DNA of 10,677 bases, from contig JAUWHT010000321.1 of NCBI GenBank assembly GCA_030605745.1, forward strand, positions 1-10,677, written 5' to 3'. The translations under genes and the position numbers were made by a program. Shown here piece after piece: positions 1 through 5,800 of this stretch; positions within the stretch are counted from its first letter, which is position 1; each line of letters opens with the position of its first letter. The notes under the pieces are model-generated. The model was not told the DNA's origin and did no database searches. It saw nothing but the letters and a program-made list of their open reading frames with translations. This DNA is from Pirellulales bacterium (lineage in GTDB: Bacteria; Planctomycetota; Planctomycetia; Pirellulales; Thermoguttaceae).

Positions 1-18
1 TCGTCGTTGAGCGTCCAT
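1..18 (-). CDS. Possible start of a minus-strand gene running off the left edge (partial)
   Basis: Read on the minus strand, an ATG at 18-16 is followed by five sense codons to the window edge (M-D-A-Q-R-R). The DNA just upstream holds GGAGGAGGG (33 to 25). Its inner GGAGG lies seven bases before the ATG, a good Shine-Dalgarno position and as strong as the sites of the other two genes here. If real, the gene is divergent from the barrel-protein gene and the DNA from 19 to 477 is a shared upstream region. Only six codons are visible, so no product can be named. A chance match is quite possible in G+C-rich DNA. Confidence 0.35.
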
Positions 19-112
19 TCTCGTCCCTCCTCCGTGATAACAGAGGAAGGATGGCGAATGTCGGTGTTCAAGGCGAGCCCGGTTTGCTGTTCAATTGTCC
101 ACACATAGAAAA

Positions 113-137
113 GGTTAGAGTCAGCAAAACTCTAATC
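113..137 (+). other. Hairpin, 9-bp stem and 7-nt loop
   Basis: GGTTAGAGT (113-121) pairs with ACTCTAATC (129-137) around the loop CAGCAAA. All nine positions pair on the plus-strand RNA, one as G-U. No T-run follows on the plus strand. On the minus strand TTTTCT follows the stem, but one pair becomes A-C. It could be a weak terminator or a leader structure for a left-going gene. Function is not shown. Confidence 0.35.
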
Positions 138-144
138 AAAGCCG

Positions 145-180
145 TTTCTCCGTGTCCTCCGTGCCTCCGTGGTGAATTTT
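145..180 (+). repeat. Dispersed CCTCCGTG-type short repeat
   Basis: The stretch contains TCTCCGTG, TCCTCCGTG and CCTCCGTG in tandem, then GTGAATTTT. On the other strand it reads as CACGGAGG units after TTCACCA. From memory, this TTCACCACGGAGGCACGGAGG pattern occurs between genes in many unrelated bacterial genomes, including planctomycetes, and creates spurious short proteins with 'RRHGGHGE'-like strings. I take it as an intergenic interspersed repeat of unknown function. That it is dispersed in this particular genome cannot be shown from one copy. Confidence 0.5.
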
Positions 181-300
181 CTGGTGAGAAATCCGGGTTA
201 ACGGTTCTCGACGATACTAATGGGGGGTATAGCCAAAACTCATCCCCGAGGCGGGGACGGATTGATGCGAGTCTGCCCGCGCACGCTTCCGGTGGATGGC

Positions 301-341
301 CCTTCTTTTCCTTTTTCTCATTCCTCTCCCTTTTTCTCTTA
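301..341 (+). other. Pyrimidine tract
   Basis: Between 301 and 341 the plus strand is C and T except for an A at position 320, with runs of four and five Ts. It has no stable hairpin directly before it, so it is not a convincing terminator. It explains the phenylalanine, serine and leucine run in the spurious plus-strand reading frame. Confidence 0.5.
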
Positions 342-390
342 TTACACATCTGCGGGCACACACTCGATGGGGAAGACTGGGCGGTCTAGG

Positions 391-417
391 TAAAGGTTTT
401 TGATTAAGAAACCTTTA
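391..417 (+). promoter_or_regulatory. Inverted repeat upstream of the barrel-protein gene
   Basis: TAAAGGTTT (391-399) and AAACCTTTA (409-417) form a perfect 9-bp inverted repeat. On plus-strand RNA the stem extends inward by a U-G and a U-A pair, giving 11 pairs and a GAUUA loop. No T-run follows on either strand, so it is not a typical terminator. It lies about 100 bases upstream of the preferred start of the barrel gene and could be an operator palindrome or a 5'-leader hairpin. It is A+T-rich compared with its surroundings. Confidence 0.4.
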
Positions 418-519
418 ACGGCCGCCAGCCCGATGGCCGATACTGAGAGCACGACTCTGACCTGACCACTTCGGCTCATGGATTCCCGGGGGGGTATCTC
501 GTGCCATCGGTTCGAACAA

Positions 520-2079
520 ATGACGGCAATACCAAAACAGATCCTGCCCGCGGCTCGCAGCGTGCCGGCCGCTGACATAGCGCTGCTGCTGCGAGGACTC
601 GCGGCGGTGCTTCTGGCGGGTACGTTCCTGCCCGTGGCCCCGGTTCAGGCACAAATGCCTCCGTGGCAGGCGCCGCCACGTCTTCAAGGCCCCCGCATTG
701 CGGCCCGCTCGAACCGGCACGCCAGGATTATTCCGCAGCTTGCTCAGGCACCGGCAGATACGCAGCCGGTTGTTGAAAAACCTTCCGACCGGCTGGACGT
801 GGAGTTCGACCCAGGTTACGCAGACGATACGGAGCAATACGACACAGAGTACTCCGACGCCGAGTACTCCGACGCCGAGTACTACGGGCCCGAAGGCGTC
901 CTCTTCGATGAGTATCCCGTGGACGGGTATCCCGAGCAACGCGGCTACGCCGGCGGCGACTACTGGAACGATCCCATGTCCGACCGGGGCTTCGCCTACA
1001 CCCGGTACTTGCTGCCGTTCCACCGCCGCCTATGGGCACGCGGCGAGTACCTGCTGTGGTGGACACAAGGCACACGGCCCCCGGCTCTGGTAACTACCAG
1101 CCCCCAAGGCACCCCGCAAAACCAGGCCGGCGTGCTGGGGCAGACGGGCACCAGCGTCCTCTTCGGCCAGAATGTGCTAAACGACAACACCCGCTCCGGC
1201 GGCCGGATTACACTGGGCTACTGGCTCGACCCGTGCCGCGGCCGGGGCGTCGAGGTAACATTCCTGGGCATCGGCAACGAAACGACCAGGTACCATGCCA
1301 TCAGCAAAGGAGACCCCATCCTTGCCCGGCCGTTCTACAACATCGTCGACGGCAATCAAGATGCCCACCTGATCGCGTTTCCCGGGTTGGTCGAAGGCTC
1401 GATCGCCGTCCGCGCGATGACCGATTTCCAGTCGGTCGAAGTCCTCCGCCGGCGGGTCTCGTACCAACAGGGCAACCGACGATCAAACTTCGTCTTCGGC
1501 TATCGCTACAGCCGGCTGGAAGACGACCTGGTGATCGACGAACACAAACTATTGTCGGGGGGCATAGTGCCCGCGGGAACCACCATCGACGTGCACGACA
1601 GCTTCGACACCCGCAACGAGTTCCACGGTGCCAAACTGGGCGTGATCACCCAAATGCAGCGTAACCGATGGTCGCTCGAGTTGCTAATGAAACTGGCCCT
1701 GGGCAATACCCACTCTCGGGTAATCATCGACGGCTCGACGGTCGTCGAGGTCCCCGGCGTAGCAGCCGAAAACTACGAGGGCGGGTTGCTCGCCCTGCCC
1801 ACAAACATCGGCGAGTACCACGAGAACCAGTTTGCGGTAATCCCCGAGTTGGGAATCACACTCGGCTACCAGCTCACCTGCCGGCTGCGGGCAACCTTCG
1901 GCTACACGTTCATCTACTGGAGCCGAGTAGCCCGCCCTGGCGACCAGATCGACCTCGATCTGAACCCCTCCTACTTCCCGCCGCCAGCCCCAGCAGGCCC
2001 CGCACGGCCCGAGTTCACACTGGTCACCACCGACTTCTGGGCACAAGGCCTAAACTTCGGCCTGGAGTATCGGTTCTGA
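520..2079 (+). CDS. BBP7-family outer-membrane beta-barrel protein
   Basis: This is a member of the planctomycete BBP7 family (putative beta-barrel porin 7), expected in the outer membrane; its transported substrate is unknown. From ATG 520 the product has 519 residues. Residues 1-44 look like a signal peptide: a hydrophobic stretch (ALLLRGLAAVLLAG) ends in V-Q-A before Q45. Residues about 90-153 are rich in D, E and Y and carry a short repeat (EYSDA). The family signature begins at residue 174 (RGEYLLWWTQGTRPPALVTT), and barrel-like alternating segments continue to the end, which is LNFGLEYRF. A C-terminal phenylalanine is typical of outer-membrane barrels. An in-frame ATG at 478 would add 14 residues; neither start has a Shine-Dalgarno sequence, and 520 is chosen because it gives the better signal peptide. 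The stop codon is the first triplet of a heptad-repeat element. Family assignment is firm; the start is uncertain. Confidence 0.9.
   Translation: MTAIPKQILPAARSVPAADIALLLRGLAAVLLAGTFLPVAPVQAQMPPWQAPPRLQGPRIAARSNRHARIIPQLAQAPADTQPVVEKPSDRLDVEFDPGYADDTEQYDTEYSDAEYSDAEYYGPEGVLFDEYPVDGYPEQRGYAGGDYWNDPMSDRGFAYTRYLLPFHRRLWARGEYLLWWTQGTRPPALVTTSPQGTPQNQAGVLGQTGTSVLFGQNVLNDNTRSGGRITLGYWLDPCRGRGVEVTFLGIGNETTRYHAISKGDPILARPFYNIVDGNQDAHLIAFPGLVEGSIAVRAMTDFQSVEVLRRRVSYQQGNRRSNFVFGYRYSRLEDDLVIDEHKLLSGGIVPAGTTIDVHDSFDTRNEFHGAKLGVITQMQRNRWSLELLMKLALGNTHSRVIIDGSTVVEVPGVAAENYEGGLLALPTNIGEYHENQFAVIPELGITLGYQLTCRLRATFGYTFIYWSRVARPGDQIDLDLNPSYFPPPAPAGPARPEFTLVTTDFWAQGLNFGLEYRF
847..882 (+). repeat. 15-bp tandem repeat inside the BBP7 gene
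   Basis: GAGTACTCCGACGCC occurs twice without a mismatch (847-861 and 862-876), followed by a partial third unit GAGTAC (877-882). It encodes EYSDA-EYSDA-EY in the acidic linker between signal peptide and barrel. Being in frame and identical, it is a likely site for linker-length change by slippage. Confidence 0.85.
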
Positions 2080-2150
2080 GTGGGGAGTGGATAGTGGAGA
2101 GTGGATAGTTGTCAGCTTTCCGAATTCCGACTTCCCAATTCCGAACTACG
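2077..2150 (+). repeat. Heptad-repeat element, copy 1
   Basis: This 74-base element has two blocks of seven-base units. The first is GAGTGGG/GAGTGGA/TAGTGGA/GAGTGGA and the second TTCCGAA/TTCCGAC/TTCCCAA/TTCCGAA, joined by TAGTTGTCAGC. It starts with TGAGTGGGGAGTGGA and ends with CCGAACTACG, both exactly shared with copy 2. Its first TGA is the stop codon of the BBP7 gene. On plus-strand RNA, GGGGAGU (2082-2088) can pair fully with ACUUCCC (2130-2136, one G-U), so it may form a 3'-end hairpin. It resembles in style the short tandemly repeated repetitive (STRR) heptamers of cyanobacteria. Confidence 0.75.
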
Positions 2151-2443
2151 TCGGCGTCGGATGCCGTTTTTCCCGGGTTTGGTGAATTGTTGGTGTTTAT
2201 GGACGTATGCTTCACCGGCCCAACAATTCCCCTCGACCGCCGTGGACGGTCGTAAATCACTGCCTGGCGACAACTTGCGGCAACTGACTCTCGGCAATCC
2301 GCCTTTGCCGAAACGCCTGTCAAGACGAGTTTTTTACTGTAGAGCGACGCGGTAACTCACGGCGTAGCAACGCTTTACAGACGCTTGAATTGTTGGACGT
2401 TTCGGCCACCGACCCGAAAACACACCCTTGCGGGTGGACGGGA
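2151..2443. other. Non-coding region upstream of the small gene
   Basis: I see no credible gene. The open frame at 2101-2355 starts inside the heptad repeat and has no ribosome site or recognisable domain. The region holds a 10-mer, GAATTGTTGG, at 2184-2193 and 2387-2396, and its inverse at 2220-2229. It also holds a 7-bp hairpin (TCGGCAA at 2291-2297, TTGCCGA at 2305-2311) and a 5-bp hairpin with a TTGC loop (2423-2436). A six-T run at 2330-2335 is 18 bases past the 7-bp hairpin, too far for a standard terminator. Confidence 0.55.
2184..2229. repeat. Inverted pair of the 10-mer GAATTGTTGG
   Basis: GAATTGTTGG (2184-2193) and CCAACAATTC (2220-2229) are perfect inverse copies separated by 26 bases. 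An alternative pairing overlaps the first arm: GGTGAA (2181-2186) with TTCACC (2211-2216). A third, direct copy of the 10-mer lies at 2387-2396. This could be a set of protein-binding sites upstream of the promoter at 2444, or alternative RNA folds. Confidence 0.4.
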
Positions 2444-2471
2444 TTGACAGTGATTTTCACCCACCTACAAT
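2444..2471 (+). promoter_or_regulatory. Sigma-70 type promoter of the small conserved gene
   Basis: TTGACA (2444-2449) is a perfect -35 box. It is separated by 16 bases from TACAAT (2466-2471), one mismatch from the -10 consensus. Transcription would begin near 2478, giving a leader of about 33 bases before the ATG at 2511. The match and the short distance to a gene with a clean ribosome site make this persuasive. Confidence 0.7.
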
Positions 2472-2497
2472 AAATCCTGTTGTGTCCACACGGCTAC

Positions 2498-2502
2498 AGG
2501 AG
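2498..2502 (+). promoter_or_regulatory. Ribosome binding site that decides the start of the small gene
   Basis: AGGAG at 2498-2502 lies eight bases before ATG 2511, an ideal spacing. An upstream in-frame GTG at 2502 overlaps this site and would leave it without a Shine-Dalgarno sequence, so ATG 2511 is preferred. Confidence 0.75.
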
Positions 2503-2510
2503 TGTTCCCA

Positions 2511-2750
2511 ATGAGACCTAACGATCTGTCCAAGGCACTTGCCCCGCAAAGCTTCCGGCCGTTTATGCTGAACATGTCAAACGGCGAGACCTATCGCGTG
2601 ACTCACCCCGAGCAGGTCATGGTCGACCGCAGCGTGGCCGTGATTGGAACCGGACGGCTGAACGGTCAGCGGCGCTACGAGCGGCTGGTCACCTGTGCCC
2701 TGGTGCACGTTGTCAGCCTGGTCCCGCTGGAAGAGACCGAGGTTCGGTGA
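2511..2750 (+). CDS. Small conserved planctomycete protein of unknown function (79 aa)
   Basis: The product is a 79-residue soluble protein without signal peptide or membrane segment. The pattern is: SFRPFMLNMSNGETYRVTHP near residues 14-33, then a V-M-V-D-R-S-V-A-V-I-G strand pair, and a C-terminal LVTCALVHVVSLVPLE. From memory this matches a common family of small planctomycete proteins of the form 'RPF.i.lsdG..y.v.HPe..lv......vg...lv....i..i.pl'. It looks like one compact beta-sheet domain; the family's function is not known to me. It has its own promoter (2444-2471) and ribosome site, so it is expressed alone. It converges on the giant RHS gene and is bracketed by the two heptad-repeat elements. 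I see no sign that it is an immunity protein. Confidence 0.85.
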   Translation: MRPNDLSKALAPQSFRPFMLNMSNGETYRVTHPEQVMVDRSVAVIGTGRLNGQRRYERLVTCALVHVVSLVPLEETEVR

Positions 2751-2815
2751 CACTCACAACATGATCGAGTATACCATTTAGACCACGAATTTCAAGATCA
2801 AGAATTGGCCATGTG

Positions 2816-2896
2816 TGAGTGGGGAGTGGAGAGTGGGGAGTGGAGAGTTATCAGTGGTCAGTTTTCCGAATTCCGCCTTCCGCCTTCCGAACTACG
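2816..2896 (+). repeat. Heptad-repeat element, copy 2
   Basis: This 81-base element matches copy 1 in layout: GAGTGGG/GAGTGGA units, a spacer with TTATCAGTGGTCAGT, then TTCCGAA/TTCCGCC/TTCCGCC/TTCCGAA. It begins with TGAGTGGGGAGTGGA and ends with CCGAACTACG (2887-2896), as copy 1 does. It is longer by exactly seven bases, one extra unit in the spacer. The CTA at 2892-2894 inside the shared end is the TAG stop codon of the giant minus-strand gene. On plus-strand RNA, GGGGAGUGG (2835-2843) could pair with CCGCCUUCC (2873-2881) at eight of nine positions, using G-U pairs. Confidence 0.75.
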
Positions 2897-5800
2897 GGTT
2901 CAGCCAGGCGCCGGTTTTTAGTAGCAGGTCTACTGCCTGATTGTCGTCCTCGGTGTCATCGTCGCCCGTACCTTCCCCCTCCAAAAATCCGCCCCAGGCA
3001 GGTGAAATACCAGCATCCTTCTTAAAAGGCTGCTCACCCCACACCCTGTCGAGCCTGGCCAGCTTGGCTTTCTTTCCATACAGATCCGCGTCCTTGAGAA
3101 CCTTCTCGGCCTGCTCGGGCTCCCCGTTGAACTCACACTCGCGCGACATCAAGAAAGGAACATACTCCTCCGGCGGCGGCGTAGAGGCCAAAAACAACCG
3201 CAACGAAATAAACCCCGGCAGCAACCCCCGCTCGCCAAAATTGTAATCGACCCCCTCCTCATTCGCCCCCAGCACGATATTGTCAATCGAGTTCCCCGGA
3301 TTATTCGCCCTGCCGCTGCTCACACCATTGACCTTTCCCACCGTCTCCTCCCCATCCAAGAACGCCTCCGGCTGCACCTCGCTAATCTGATACATCCCCG
3401 CCCCCAACCCCGTGAACTCGTACCGCCCATATTTGTCCGTCCAGGCCTCTTTGTTGACCCCTTCACCGCTGCGCGTCATCTTCACCCCCGGCAGCCCCCG
3501 CTCCCACTCATCGAATGTGCCGTCGTTGTTCGTGTCGGCGTAAACAAATCCAGATAGACTGGAGGTCGTACCGACGGTGATGTTGATACTGACCGTGGCC
3601 ACGTTACTGTCACCCGTACCGTCGTTGGACTTGTAGGTGAAGCTATCAGTGGAATTCTCGCTGCCGTCGTGCTGGTATGTGAACGTCCCGTTATCGCTCG
3701 AGGTGACCGTACCGTGTATCGGGTGGCTGAGTAAGACCGCCGTGAGTGGATCGCCGTCGACATCCGTGTCGTTGACCAACACGCCGTCGTCACTCTGGTT
3801 ACCGGGCGTGATCTTTCCGTCTGTATCCGTAGTGGTCAGCGTGCCCCCCTTCGCCACCGTGTAGAAGCTGTCGTCATTGGCAACTGGCGGTTGGTTGGTC
3901 GGCACCAATATCGTTTGGGCGTCAGGAGTCTCTGGGGCCGCTTCCCGGTGGCCGACGTTGTCTGTGGCGATGCTGTAGAACGCGTACGTGTGGCCCGTTT
4001 CACCCGTGAACGTTGCCGAGCTGTCCGCGGTATCGTCCAGCCACAGCTCGTACGGATCATTGTCCACCCGATAGTAAACGTCGTAGCTGCCGATCCCCGA
4101 CCCACCCTGCTCGTCCTCGCCGGTCCAGCAGACAAGGACCGAGTCGCCCTGTGTCTCGGCTGGCAACGGTTCCACGTGACTGGCATCCTCCGGTATCCCG
4201 GCATCGATGGTGTTCAGACATTCCTTGGCCGGGTCGGTGCCTTGGCTGGGGTCGTGGGGATCGACCTGGTTGGTAGCGATGATCTCACCGAAGTCGAACT
4301 GGATGATCGCGATGTTGCGGATCTCCGTGCCGGTGGGCAGATCATTTTTGGGCCTGATGATGTAGTTGAAGTGGCCCATGCCCCGGCCCGTGTCGTCCTC
4401 GGGCGGCAGGAAGCCGATCGTGACGTCCGGCGGCAGGCCGGTGTCCGGGTCGATGGAGTAGAAGTTGGCAAAAACCTCTCCCGTGCCGGATCGGATTCCC
4501 GCCTCGATCTGCACCTCGAAATCGACGCCTTCGTAGCTCATCGGCACGGTCGTTTCAAAATGCTGACTGCCGGCCGGCACGGCAAGCAGTTGATCGCCAA
4601 ACCCGATCTCCATCAGCTCGAACGTGGTCCAATCGAGGTCCGAATCGAGCCGGTCGGTAACGGCCACCACCTGCGCCGGCGCGGTCGCCGTGGCATCGTT
4701 CTCGAAATCGACGCGATACGAGAGCAACGTATCTTCCACGATGTACCCGGCATCGTCATAGCCGCCGGGGCCGGTCTTCTCGTTGGGGTCTTCCGATGCA
4801 ATGTTCTCCACGTCTTCTTCGCTGTTGCTGGGCTTGGTTGGAGGAATCTTGGGCGTTATGATGTGGATTACCTTATCTGACAGCCACTCGAAGGGTCTTC
4901 CGATCCATTTCGCTGCCCAGTCGCCAAAAGCACAAAAAAAACGCTCAGTCGGCTCCCCAATTCTAATAATCCAGTCCCCAACGGAATTCAACGCACTTTC
5001 TATTTCGTCACGATAATGATACAAGAGCAGACTGGGCAGCCCACCACCTTGCGCTATGTCAGCTCGTCTCTGCGTCTCCTCCAGATCGTAAGCAGATTGG
5101 AGTCCAGAAGGATCTATCATATTGCCTGGCCGGTTGAGTGCATAACGATAGGCGTTTGAATCACCGCTGAATAGGCGAAGGGGATCTTCACTGACGAAGC
5201 GTCCAAGCTCTGAATGGTAGAACCTCGCTCGCATGAACTCTAATCCATTACTCTCATTCATGACGCCAAACGCACCAACAAATTCGAACGAATTGGAGAT
5301 CACTTCCAGCCCGAGCATCGATTCCCCAAAGGGGGTGTAGGCGTAGGTATTGCTCGCCAGACCGGCAAGGTTAGTCAATTCGCTCGTACTGCCAATCGCG
5401 TCGAACGTGTAGTAGCTCAGTACGCCAACCGCGTCGATGCGTGAAACGAGACTGAATCCGTGATCGTAGTGTGCGATCAGATCACCCGAGCCGTTGTATT
5501 CGCCCACGACGTTGCCCAAGCCGGTCGGGTCGATGACGTATTGGGTGGTTTGACCGTTTTCCGTTGCGGCAACTCGGTTGCCGAAGGCATCGTAAACATA
5601 GTCCCAATCGCCTTCGGGGGACGAGACGGCAATCAGGCGGTTTTCGTCGTCGTAGGTGTATGTTGTGGTGCCCTCGGGCGAGATTTCACGAACCAGATTC
5701 CCGTCAGCATCAAACTCGTATGTGATGTCGCCGACCTGGGTGTACTGGTTCATGTTGTTGGTGGTGTATTCGGCAGTCTTCCCGTTGACGATGGTACTGA

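Larger units (their letters stand above)
19..477. other. Non-coding region with hairpins and a dispersed repeat
   Basis: I see no convincing gene here. The open frames on both strands (51-389 plus, 68-361 minus) give low-complexity products: one ends in a run of F, S and L encoded by a pyrimidine tract, and the other reads through the CCTCCGTG repeat. Neither has a ribosome site or recognisable domain. The region holds a 9-bp hairpin (113-137), the CCTCCGTG repeat (145-180), a 6-bp G+C hairpin (TCCCCG at 243-248, CGGGGA at 252-257), an almost pure pyrimidine tract (301-341) and an 11-bp RNA hairpin (391-417). No clear sigma-70 promoter for the gene on the right was found. Confidence 0.6.

Noticed and set aside
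68..361. Minus-strand open frame of 97 codons
   Set aside because: It contains the RRHGGHGE string that comes from the dispersed repeat; otherwise low complexity.
51..389. Plus-strand open frame of 112 codons near the left edge
   Set aside because: It runs through the CCTCCGTG repeat and the pyrimidine tract and has no convincing domain; the hydrophobic end is a translation of C/T-rich DNA.
2291..2335. Hairpin TCGGCAA/TTGCCGA with a later six-T run as a terminator
   Set aside because: The T-run starts 18 bases after the stem, so it does not fit a rho-independent terminator.
2101..2355. Plus-strand open frame of 84 codons between the BBP7 gene and the small gene
   Set aside because: It begins inside the heptad repeat, has no Shine-Dalgarno sequence and ends before the promoter at 2444.
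3891..4880. Plus-strand open frame of 329 codons antisense to the FnIII- and DUF11-like modules
   Set aside because: A G+C-rich antisense shadow. The minus-strand frame encodes recognisable domains over the same bases.
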